Made by a program: the position numbers and the translations under genes. The notes below the pieces were generated by a model, which had not been told where the DNA came from, did no database searches, and was given only the letters and a program-made list of their open reading frames with translations. Shown in pieces: positions 53,366-62,216 of a stretch of 64,000 bases of DNA. How positions within the stretch are numbered: the first letter of the stretch is position 1; the number at the start of each line of letters is the position of its first letter. Where the stretch lies: assembly GCF_963678635.1 (NCBI RefSeq), contig NC_087068.1:54654467-54718466 (forward strand), read 5' to 3'. This stretch comes from Symsagittifera roscoffensis (Eukaryota; Xenacoelomorpha; Acoela; Convolutidae).

Positions 53366-53686
53366 TTATCTGTCGGTGATAACTCCATGGACTTTGGATT
53401 TGGTTCCTCTGCATTCGGCATTAGTGTCCGTCGTCTTCTTCTCCATCTCATCCACACTCTGGTCCGGTGCCTCTAGTTCAATCTCGATGGCGGGTTCTGC
53501 TCGTCTCCCTTCCATGCCCTCTTTTGTTTTGTTCTCTGTATTACTCCTCGTGTTGACCATGCTAACTGAAAAGTTCTTCTTCGTTATCTTTGGGCCCATT
53601 GATGTCGTTTTACGAAGCGACGAGTTATATTTTGTCTTTGATTCAGTGGATCTTTTTTCAGCCACCGGTACCCTGTTCCGTCTCAT
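53366..53686 (-). CDS. Start of gag region (106 codons)
   Basis: Basic N-terminus followed by VNTRSNTENK, GRRAEPAIEIELEAP and DEMEKK. The same pattern (VETRSQ, ARLEVEV, DPAMDEN) opens the remnants at 26,870-26,613 and 57,397-57,168, which supports this as the conserved beginning of the gag product in this lineage. No known domain; the ATG at 53,686 is plausible. Confidence 0.55.
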   Translation of the reverse strand: MRRNRVPVAEKRSTESKTKYNSSLRKTTSMGPKITKKNFSVSMVNTRSNTENKTKEGMEGRRAEPAIEIELEAPDQSVDEMEKKTTDTNAECRGTKSKVHGVITDR

Positions 53687-54070
53687 TATTTTTATTTACA
53701 ATTGTTCCTATATACAGTATTACTATATACAAAATTCTAGTCTAGAGTTAAAATCTCTTTTGACAAAAATAATAAAAAGAAATTTACAATTTAATAAAAA
53801 CAACGTTTCCTAAGCTTTTTTGAAAATTCTATATGTTCTTGATCCCCACAGTACCGGATCTATCGCGATTTAACTTTCTGACTAGTCCTGTTGTTTTTAA
53901 TTTTGCGATTGGTTACCTCAACCTGTCGTAGTACTTCTTTAGTACCGTCACCCCCATTCTTTATACTGTTCCAAGACTTCCAGTCACTGTCCCTACTCTT
54001 CTTTGTACTGTCCCGAGCTTTCTCTTTACTGTCCCAAGACTACTCGGTACTGTCCCAGTGCTTCTTTTAG

Positions 54071-54715
54071 TGTCCCAGACTAGTGTCCCAAGACTAGTGT
54101 CCCAAGACCCTTGTCCCAAGACTACTGTCCCAAGACTACTGTCCCAAGACTACTGTCCCAAGACTACTGTCCCAAGACTACTGTCCCAAGACTACTGTCC
54201 CAAGACTACTGTCCCAAGACTACTGTCCCAAGACTACTGTCCCAAGACTACTGTCCCAAGACTACTGTCCCAAGACTACTGTCCCAAGACTAGTGCCCCA
54301 AGGCTAGTGTCCCAAGACCACTGTCCCAAGACCACTGTCCCAAGACCACTGTCCCAAGACTAGTGTTCCAAGGCTAGTGTCCCAAGACTACTGTCCCAAG
54401 ACTACTGTCCCAAGACCACTGTCCCAAGACCACCGTCCCAAGACTAGTGTCCCAAGACCACTGTCCAGAGACCACTGTCCCAAGACCACTGTCCCAAGAC
54501 CACTGTCCCAAGACCACTGTCCCAAGACTGCTGTCCCAAGACTAGTATCCCAAGACTGTGTCGTACCAAGACTGCTCTGGCCCAAGACTGTCCCAAGACT
54601 GCACCGTACCAAGACTGTCCAAAGACTGCACTGTCCCAAGACTGTCCCAAGACTGTAATGCTCCAAGACCGTCCCCAGACTGCAATGTCCCAAGACTTCT
54701 TCGGTACTGTCCCAA
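54071..54715. repeat. 14-bp minisatellite (TGTCCCAAGACTAC)
   Basis: Dozens of tandem copies of TGTCCCAAGACTAC with variants (ACCACTG, TAGTG), most homogeneous at 54,110-54,290 and degenerating to the right into CCAAGACTG-type units. The 14-bp period does not fit codons, so the repetitive ORFs on both strands are artefacts with a 42-bp super-period. Confidence 0.95.
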
Positions 54716-55638
54716 GACTTGTCACTAAGTGTCTGGATAGTAGGATCTCTTCTTCTTCGTTGTGGGGTCTTTTTAAAACCACTGTACCGTGTACCACCAC
54801 TTGAGCTCTATTAAAAATTTTCCCAAAATCCCTATCTTAATGGCCAAAATCCAAATACTGAACCCCCTGTATTTATCTCCCTCTCGTTGTTTCAGGCTAT
54901 TTGAAACCCCAACTTATTCGCAGGTATCTTGTGATCACCTGTTCGTTCAAATATCAACAACAAATTTTCACTAAAACGTAAAAATTTAAACAGGAAAAAT
55001 TATAAAAACAGAGAGATGAACCCACCTAAAATTCAAAGCTGACTGATGTCAACTTTTGTCCGAAAAAAAAAATTGTCTGGTACCCGATTGCCACGCGTTT
55101 TCCTCCCCCCTGCTAGCGATCTCATTGGGTATCACAAAAACTGTCTATGTCCGTTCCCCCTACCAATCCGACCAGGGTACCTACCTTAACTCGATGTTAA
55201 ATTTGGATATCCGCTTCTTGTTACCAACGCGTGTAAGTATCTAATGTAACTAAATCGACGATGCCGAACAATTAGTTACTCTAATGTGCCCCCCCTTTTT
55301 ACAATTTACAACTGCAACCTCTAACCTAACCAGCATCCCTTCTAACCTCCCCCCTCTTTAGCCGCCCTCTTAAGCCGAAAAATCCCTTAAGCGCCGGGTG
55401 CTAAACCTCTCGAGAGAAAACCGTAGACCTGTTTCCAGGCCTGCTTGTGTAAAAACTTCCTCAAAACAATGGGGCTCCGCTTATCCAATTTTACACTTAT
55501 TTCCTATAATATAATGTGGATTTTAACGATACCCGTTTGCCCAACTTGAGAACACCCCCGTGCGTCCTCTTCTTGTTGTAGTGATTCCGTGCTGGTTATC
55601 CCCTTGACGTGCACTGCACCTGACACCAGCACCACCTT

Positions 55639-55825
55639 CCCACTTGGCCGGTCACCTCTCCCAGTCAAGTTTCCTAGCGGTTCAGCTCAGTCCTTGTGAA
55701 CCACTTTCCCACTCGGCTGGTCAACTCTTCCAGTCAAGTCTCCTAGTGGTCCGGTTCTGTCCTTGTGAACCACTTTCCCACTCGGCTGGTCACCTCTTCC
55801 AGTCAACTCTCCTAGAGGTCCGGCT
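55639..55825. repeat. 69-bp tandem repeat, about 2.7 copies
   Basis: Units begin CCCACTTGGCCGGTCACC (55,639), CCCACTCGGCTGGTCAAC (55,708) and CCCACTCGGCTGGTCACC (55,777). The period is divisible by three, which creates a 69-codon repetitive ORF on the + strand, antisense to the element and not supported as a gene. Confidence 0.88.
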
Positions 55826-56328
55826 AGGTTGCAAGCTATCTGAAAACCCTTAACAACGCCCCCCACTTGAGCACTTTATTGAAGTCACTGGTTTAGATTG
55901 CTAGATTGATCGAAACGATCGGTCTTATAAAACAGTATGGGTATACTATTTAATTAATATAAAGGTTTGATCCAACTAATCTGGTAGCAAAGTCACTGTC
56001 ATTTTTGTTTTATCGTTTTTGTTCCTATTTCTATACTTTTTTCTTGTTTTTTTTGTCCCCCTAGTTACCCCCCTTACTCGGTTAGCTAAGCTTCGTTCGG
56101 AGAGCGTACCAGGAAGTTTTCTCAAGTTTTCTTAAAAAGCTATCACGGTACAACCGGAAGGTTTACACGTTTCCGCTGAACCGTACCACCGGTACTCCAG
56201 AATGGGCATGCAGCCCGGAGCTGTGTCAAGTGGGTTCGACTCCGTAGTCATGATGTCTTAAAGAAGCGCCATAAAAACACTATGTAACAGTCGCCTACTT
56301 CGGTCACATATGAGGCTTAAGAAAAATA

Positions 56329-56341
56329 GGCCCTATAACCA
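56329..56341 (-). promoter_or_regulatory. Putative primer-binding site
   Basis: On the minus strand, one base after the 5' LTR (which ends GACTCTTGAGCCA), the sequence reads TGGTTATAGGGCC. Primer sites begin TGG to pair with a tRNA 3' CCA end. The matching tRNA could not be named. Confidence 0.5.
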
Positions 56342-56342
56342 T

Positions 56343-57167
56343 TGGCTCAAGAGTCAGGGACACTATCTCTTGTGTTTTTCTACCTCAAAACGGTCGGAGC
56401 CAATTAAGTTCGCTTGCGACACGAGGCTAGAACCCGTTACAGCTTAAAGGCCACTACCAAAATATCCCCCCACTCTAGAAAATAAGAACGTCCCCATACT
56501 TAGGTCTCGAGATACCCAAAATACACGAACGCCGTTAAAAAAAGGGTCGGAACAATCCTCTAAGTTACTTTTTATTAGACAGTGGAACTTTGATCCATTT
56601 CAGATGGATCAACCTAAAACTCGCCTTACCTCAACATAACAATCATAAAACACACTCGAGAAAATTAAATTAGGTACTTACATAGCAGCACACTCGAGAA
56701 CTAGAGGTAACTAAATTAGTAAGCAACTTGAGAATGATCGGGGAATTAAGTTTAATTCAATAAGTTCTAATCGAACAAGTTTTATCTCAAGAATGGAGTT
56801 TTGGTTCTGGACCATTGGGACACTTCGTCGGTTGTCCACCTTTCCACCGAACGCTCACTCTGGTTCTGCTAGATTCTGATCTTTTTTTGTAATCACTGTC
56901 TCCTATATGAAGATAGGACAGCTCTACTCTCGTGGTTTTTATTGTTATCATGGAAATTGCGAATAGCAATTTCCCGCTGTTTTTCTGTCACTTTTCCGTA
57001 ATTGTCAATTCGGTCGTTCTGATCTTTTATTTTCTGTTTTCAGTTGTCGCGAGAAAACTGAGCATGACAGGCTCCATTCGAATTTTTGAAGAAATAAAAT
57101 TTCATTCCAAAACCACGTATTTTCGTGTTCATCAAGGTCAAACTTCCAGATATGACCGACTGGCACA
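56343..57167 (-). repeat. 5' LTR of the 22.8-kb element
   Basis: 825 bp. On the minus strand it begins TGTGCCAGTCGGTC, is abutted outside by the host word CCCTGC, and ends GACTCTTGAGCCA. A TATA-like ATATAGGAG occurs near 56,910 on the minus strand. Compared with the 3' LTR there are scattered substitutions and a roughly 30-bp indel. Confidence 0.88.
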
Positions 57168-57775
57168 GCAGGGTCCGAATGAATCTCTACCTCTAACCTT
57201 GCCTTCTGTCCTTCTGAGGAATTTTGACTCCTGGTTTCAACTATTATGCCTGAAACTTTCTTTCCTTTGTCGGTCCGGGTTCGTGTGATCCTTTCCACCA
57301 AAGGGTCGTTCATTGCTCCTCTCTGTTTCTCTGCTATGAATTTCCTGGAGCTATCATTGAGTTTGAGAATCCTTGTCTTGTCTCGACTCATTTTCACTTT
57401 ATCACTTATTACTGCCTATACAGTCTGTTCGATTGCTAGGGTCCTTTTAGTCTGACTACTGATAACAATAACACAACACAATAATTTCCAAAAGTTTCAC
57501 ATAAACAGTGACCACGAATCCTTGTATGATATCACAGTACAGCGTGCATAGAATTTTTTCACAATAATCGATTATTAGTTGTAAGATATGAAGCTAGCAC
57601 AGTATGATGATATCAATTTATTTAAAAGATAGTGTTCTGACTACCCAATCAAAGACAGATATTACTGATTTAAAACCAAAATGAAGAAAAATAAGACTTT
57701 TTTTCTCAATGCGAAACGTAATTGTTCTGTACTTCAGTCAGTCGCAATGTAATAGTCGAACTTGTTTCTAAAAAA
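57168..57775 (-). pseudogene. gag-like remnant, remainder of array unit 2
   Basis: Continues unit 2 after the large insertion. The minus-strand ORF from 57,397 (MKMSRDKTRILKL to ARLEVEIHSDPAV) is the N-terminal part whose C-terminal rest lies at 34,356-33,621; at 57,168 it runs artificially into the LTR. The sequence then matches 26,870-27,244 of unit 1. Confidence 0.62.
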
Positions 57776-58110
57776 AAGAGCTTTCCCTGCTTGGTGCTGC
57801 ACCAAACAGACAAAACTTGAAGGCAGTAATTTTCACAATTAGGCGTCTATTGCAACCATTGAGTCCTGTGTTACCTATCTGCCTTCGGATTGCCCGAGCT
57901 AGACCTACTAAAATCCTCAGGGCAATCACTTTTCCCAAGAACGATTTGGATTTCAATCCACACAAACCAGTTACAAACTCTTTTTCAATTTAGACTTAGT
58001 GTCGCGAATACTCGAGTTTGGACCTCTTTTGTTTCGGTCTGATCTTCTATAAAAGGCAAGTTACCAGTGCAGTCACTAGTTCCTAGCCTGTCTCTTAATA
58101 ACCTAATACC
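57776..58110 (+). promoter_or_regulatory. LTR-like segment with TATA box, start of unit 3
   Basis: Third copy of the 19,708-20,081 segment, with TATAAAAGG at 58,048. It is a few percent diverged from the other two, which are identical to each other. Cut at 58,110 by the LTR of the next element. Confidence 0.55.
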
Positions 58111-58984
58111 TGTAACATTCACCCAAATATCACACAGCGACGGAGCGTAGAAAAAGTACCTATTAACGACTGGCAGGCGTCAGTTACCTTAATTCTACTC
58201 GTTTTTCACCGTCTCGACCTTGCCAGTTGATTTTCTGGTCTGTCTAGGGCAAAGTAAAAAGTTACCATTTTTAGGCCATCAGTCAAACGACTTTCGATCA
58301 GCTTTCGTTTACATGCGAACACAACCACATAGCTGAGTCTCGGATCCTCAGACTACGTGATTGTCATTAAAAACACGGCTCAAACAACCTATTTTATTAT
58401 GTTTTTGTGTGACAGTTTTATATTAAATCCATTGGAGATGGATTGACCCTTTCCCTTTTCTATCTACTCATGCTCTGAAATATTAAATAATAACGGTGTT
58501 AATTAAGATCTATGACATTATAGCAGCTATATAGTCAGTTTACACAGTCCCTTCACATAGACAGTCTCTGGGGGACCAAGCCTCCGCTCCCGTAATATTC
58601 TTGAGATAACACTCTTATCTCTTATTTTTCGTGTCCCGGGAGGGTCCCGTGGTATATTTCTTCCCCCACTGAAGCCTCCTTCTCCACAAATATCCGTCGC
58701 TAAGGTTCTTATCGTGTGTTATTGCCACGATAAGAGGCTTCGTAATTTTCTTGCTCGACTGTTCTTCACAATCTCTATCGTGGTTCTGTTTTTCGTCTTT
58801 TTATTCAAAATGGCCGTCTTTTCTCTATTTCTTAGAAATGTTCTTCTTCCAATCGAAATTTTAAAAATAAAAATTCTAGAACATTCTGACCCTCCGTCGC
58901 TACACTTTTTTGTTCATAAGGCCTTTAGTCACTCTTTTTTATGTCGCCGGAAGGTTGTGCTGTGTCATCTGGCAGAATGGCACA
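58111..58984 (-). repeat. 3' LTR of the second element
   Basis: 874 bp, + strand ends TGTAACATTC and GAATGGCACA, i.e. TG...CA with imperfect inverted terminal decamers, as expected of an LTR. Preceded on the element strand by the polypurine tract CCGGGGAGTA. The other LTR is outside the window, so target duplication and age cannot be judged. Confidence 0.75.
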
Positions 58985-58994
58985 TACTCCCCGG
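58985..58994 (-). promoter_or_regulatory. Polypurine tract of the second element
   Basis: CCGGGGAGTA on the minus strand immediately before the LTR start TGTGCC, identical in sequence and position to the tract at 35,151-35,160. Confidence 0.65.
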
Positions 58995-59741
58995 ACAAGT
59001 CTCCATCAATGTCCCTATTGATCGCATAACACCGGGTTATCGTCAAGTAGTTATCCAGTTTTCTGTAATCAATCTTACAAATCGCATAAGAAAATGAAAT
59101 TTATCTACCCCACCTCAACTCACTACGTGTTCACAAATGGCATCGTACTACATCTCACTGCCTTTCAACATTTCCACAAAATTTGCACCATGAGGAGTGT
59201 CCTAGATAAAATTTCTTTTCTGACTACTTACGTCGTCTTGCCATAAAACTTCTTTTCGCTCTTTGTGATTAAAAAGTGGGACGTGGCACGGCCACGCACC
59301 CGTTAAAATTAACTTAACATTACTCACCAAGTATAATCAGTCATTTATGCGGTCCTTTCAATATTAAAACTAAGAAACTCTGTGGCTAGGAAAGTTCTTG
59401 AGTTACCCACCCTTCCAGAGCGAGTTTACTCAAACTTGCCATGTCGCCACACAGTGAATTTGTGTCTTACACAGGTTAAAAACTCCAGTCGTGAATAAAT
59501 AGGTAAATATACTCACCTATGCTCCCTATATACATACATAGATAGTAGTAACTAAAATCAACAATTTCAACAATTTTAACAATTGCAACATTTTCAAAGT
59601 TTGGTCTGACCAAACTAGATCAAAACAAAAAGTTTCACAAGTTCAATAATCAAAACTTGGTTGATTGGTTTAAGTTTTAGCACACAAATACAATCAAGTT
59701 TTTCTCTCCTTCTCTTCTCTTCTTTGGTCATCTTCACTCCA
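58995..59741 (-). other. 3' untranslated region of the second element
   Basis: About 750 bp without coding content, between the stop codon of the C-terminal ORF and the polypurine tract. AT-rich with simple repeats such as AACAATTT near 59,570. Confidence 0.55.
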
Positions 59742-62180
59742 TCATTTCTCCATCCTGATGTCCAGAGAGTTGCGGGCCGTGCCCCAACCCTCCTGTTCCA
59801 GCAGCCTCGGTTTGCAACAAGGTAGCAAGTCCACATTCACCTTCTGCTCCCGGTTCCTGCAAAAGCTGTTGTGAAGACATAGGCTCACGTTTCGTTCTAG
59901 GTCAGCTCTTAAGACCTCTTTCTTCTCCTCTTCAGTAACACAAGGCGTTCCAGCTACCCGCTTCACCGCTGTGGTGACCGCGTTTCTGTGCGTCAAGAAT
60001 GCTGGTTTATAGGCTCCTGGTCCTATATCTAGCTGGAAAGATTGATAGGCTTCCGTGTTCCTTGACATGTGACGCTTCGCGCGTTCGTACATCCAAGATG
60101 TCATCACTGCACGGAACCAAGGCATCAATCTTTGCCTTGACCATATTCTTTCAATGGCTTTAGGTATCCTCAGAACCTTGCAGGTGGTTCTGAAAAGATC
60201 CAATTCATGACTCATCTTCGCGTTGATCAACTGCTCAGGAGTCGGCACGGCCGTCTCCTGCTGACTTGTGTCCGCGTTAGCCTCCAACCATCTCACTGCT
60301 AGCATGGCTCTAACCACCACGATTGACACTTGTTGATTCTGATCGGGCAACCCCGTGGAGTACAATTCCTCCACGTCCCATACTAGGATCAGATTCCCGC
60401 GTTTGGGGTACCACAACGTCTGCGCCAAGCAGTGGCAAGGATACTCCCCATGGGTTCTCACTATGTTCCTTCGGGTCCGATACCCTGAGGCTCCCAGCAA
60501 CGGCTCCACTTCCATCAGAATTCTATGTAAATCGTCTTTCTCTTCTATGGTAGGGAATTCAGTGGGTAACGCTCCACTCGCTTTCTGTTTCTGGAACTCA
60601 CTCACGTTACCTTCGTTCAGTCTCATGAACTCTTCACCCACAACATCTTGCAACTCGCCTTCAGATCTTTTCGGGACTGCCCGAAAGATCTTTGCCAACA
60701 ATTCATATGACCTTTCTGACATTCTGGCCAACCTCACGCACTTAGGCACAGAGAAAAGTTGGTCAACCAACACATGTTGCGTCCTCGCATCCATTACCAC
60801 CATGTGCGTAGGATACTTGCTATTACAATATGGCGCGGAGCTTGAACCCACCATATATTTTGAACCAGTAGGTCTGTGATAGGCTTCACTATCCTTCAGA
60901 TTCATTTCATTTTCTAGAGCTTCTCGCCAGCCTCCAATCTTCTGCTCTGTCTGCAATGCTCCAGGGAATATTTCCACGCTGAGGGACGTCACTAGCTCAT
61001 GGGCACGCTCCAGGCGCTCGAGCGATTCTATCGAACTCGTCATGCTACAAAATCCCAAGGCTGTGATCAGGTTTACGTCCGTCACCCCATGGCAGTCTGC
61101 GACCAACTCCATGGCACTCTTATCTGACATGCTCAATCTCCCGTACAATCGTGCCAGTTGTCGATGCTGCTCGCTCAGCGTAATCAGGCAGTGTTCCAGG
61201 TTACAAACATGTCCTTCCATCCCACTGTGTTGAGCCAAGCATGTGCCTTGCTTCAACCAATTTCTCGGTGTACCTTCCTCGGACAGCTCCGTGGACGGGT
61301 TGCTCTTCCTCTTCGTCAATCTCATGGCCAGCAGGTGATGTATCATGGCCAGATCATGTAAACTCGCATCATCATCCCGGTCTAACATGATATCCGCGGT
61401 CAAGTCCCAGATTAAGCCTGCGTTAGGATGGGGACACCAGGAAGGCTTCATGAGTTCCCACATCACTACTAGACTGGTTTTCAAGGGACCGTCCCAAGAA
61501 CCACAATCAAAACTCACTTGTCCTTTTAGCTCGGGAATTGAGGGTTCGACCACTCGTTCTTCCAGAATAATTCCCAGCTTGGGTTGTTCCACCATCAGCA
61601 TTCCGATTTCCTTAATCCGTTCAACCCAGAAGTTGAGCACTGTGACTTGCTCGTAGTCGAAGTACGCTTCCCTGGCTTCTTCGTTCACGAAGGGATTATA
61701 CGCCATCCCCGGTATGCCAGACACATATTGGAACGACTTCAGTTTCCCTAATGTTGCGAACTCTTTTTGTCCTCTGACCGCTTCAATCAAGTCTCGGCTC
61801 ACTTTCAATTCTTTGTTGGAGTATCTTCTCACCTCTTCCAACTTGCGATAGCTTTCCATATCATTCGACTCCTTGCTTGGCACAGTCAATGGCATGTCCT
61901 GATATAGCTCTAGGAGTGCCCTAAGGAAGTTCCTTTCGCAATCAACTCCCTTTTGCCGAATGATCTTTATACATTCTCCCAACACAGGAGTGGGGATGCG
62001 ATCCACCACGAACCTGACAAAGCAAAGGGCATCCTTTCGCTTAGCCCATGCTATCGCTGAATCGTCTTTCGAAATCAATGCTCGTAGAGCTTCCATCAAC
62101 TCTAGCTCCTGTTCTCGTGATCTCGAATCATTACTGGCTTCATACTCCGCCTTTTTGATGCCCATCAAGCACCAAGCCAA
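59742..62180 (-). CDS. SGNH polyprotein C-terminal region, uninterrupted (812 codons)
   Basis: Longest ORF in the window. It equals the end of the 777-codon ORF plus the whole 660-codon ORF of the 22.8-kb element in one frame: AWCLMGI, YVSGIPGMAYNPF near residue 155, LNFWVERI, KPSWCPHP, GTCLAQHSG, FSVPKCVRLARMS, YPCHCLAQT-LWYP, PWFRA, SLCLHNSFCRNRE. Function unknown, no catalytic motif recognised, no membrane segment. The listed start is a TTG used as a possible initiator. The same frame reads back through 12 codons to a TGA and then the 551-codon ORF, so the true start is upstream. Its openness suggests relative youth or constraint. Confidence 0.75.
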   Translation of the reverse strand: MAWCLMGIKKAEYEASNDSRSREQELELMEALRALISKDDSAIAWAKRKDALCFVRFVVDRIPTPVLGECIKIIRQKGVDCERNFLRALLELYQDMPLTVPSKESNDMESYRKLEEVRRYSNKELKVSRDLIEAVRGQKEFATLGKLKSFQYVSGIPGMAYNPFVNEEAREAYFDYEQVTVLNFWVERIKEIGMLMVEQPKLGIILEERVVEPSIPELKGQVSFDCGSWDGPLKTSLVVMWELMKPSWCPHPNAGLIWDLTADIMLDRDDDASLHDLAMIHHLLAMRLTKRKSNPSTELSEEGTPRNWLKQGTCLAQHSGMEGHVCNLEHCLITLSEQHRQLARLYGRLSMSDKSAMELVADCHGVTDVNLITALGFCSMTSSIESLERLERAHELVTSLSVEIFPGALQTEQKIGGWREALENEMNLKDSEAYHRPTGSKYMVGSSSAPYCNSKYPTHMVVMDARTQHVLVDQLFSVPKCVRLARMSERSYELLAKIFRAVPKRSEGELQDVVGEEFMRLNEGNVSEFQKQKASGALPTEFPTIEEKDDLHRILMEVEPLLGASGYRTRRNIVRTHGEYPCHCLAQTLWYPKRGNLILVWDVEELYSTGLPDQNQQVSIVVVRAMLAVRWLEANADTSQQETAVPTPEQLINAKMSHELDLFRTTCKVLRIPKAIERIWSRQRLMPWFRAVMTSWMYERAKRHMSRNTEAYQSFQLDIGPGAYKPAFLTHRNAVTTAVKRVAGTPCVTEEEKKEVLRADLERNVSLCLHNSFCRNREQKVNVDLLPCCKPRLLEQEGWGTARNSLDIRMEK

Positions 62181-62216
62181 CCGACAACTTCCTGATGTCC
62201 TTGACGAAACTCGCGA

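Larger units (their letters stand above)
53687..56342 (-). other. Long untranslated leader of the 22.8-kb element
   Basis: 2.65 kb between the 5' LTR and gag. No coding region supported; it contains a 14-bp and a 69-bp tandem repeat (listed). Long leaders with tandem repeats occur in large LTR retrotransposons. A GGTTCGACTCC word at 56,231 resembles a Pol III B box, but no tRNA fold was found. Confidence 0.6.
34357..57167 (-). mobile_element. 22.8-kb LTR retrotransposon with gag-pol, macro domain and SGNH polyprotein
   Basis: Bounded by LTRs at 56,343-57,167 (5') and 34,357-35,150 (3'). Every substantial ORF between them is on the minus strand, in the order leader, gag, protease, RT, RNase H, integrase, macro domain, N-module, coiled coil, SGNH 1, SGNH 2-like, helical/disordered region, Cys-motif region, polypurine tract. 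The order RT-RNase H-integrase is that of Ty3/gypsy elements. No internal LTR or empty-site scar separates gag-pol from the 3' ORFs. It is inserted in unit 2 of the tandem array. The copy is damaged (frameshifts, stops, changed catalytic residues). The alternative, a gypsy element nested in a separate SGNH-bearing element, would need a second LTR pair, which I do not see. Confidence 0.8.

Noticed and set aside
54058-54363. Repetitive SQDYCPKTTVPRLL-type proteins on the + strand and their antisense
   Set aside because: Produced by a 14-bp minisatellite with a 42-bp codon super-period; antisense to the element and in its leader.
55644-55853. 69-codon Ser/Leu-rich repeat ORF
   Set aside because: By-product of the 69-bp tandem repeat in the leader, antisense to the element.
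56225-56245. tRNA gene suggested by a GGTTCGACTCC B-box-like word
   Set aside because: No pairing T-stem, no A box at the proper distance and no acceptor stem.
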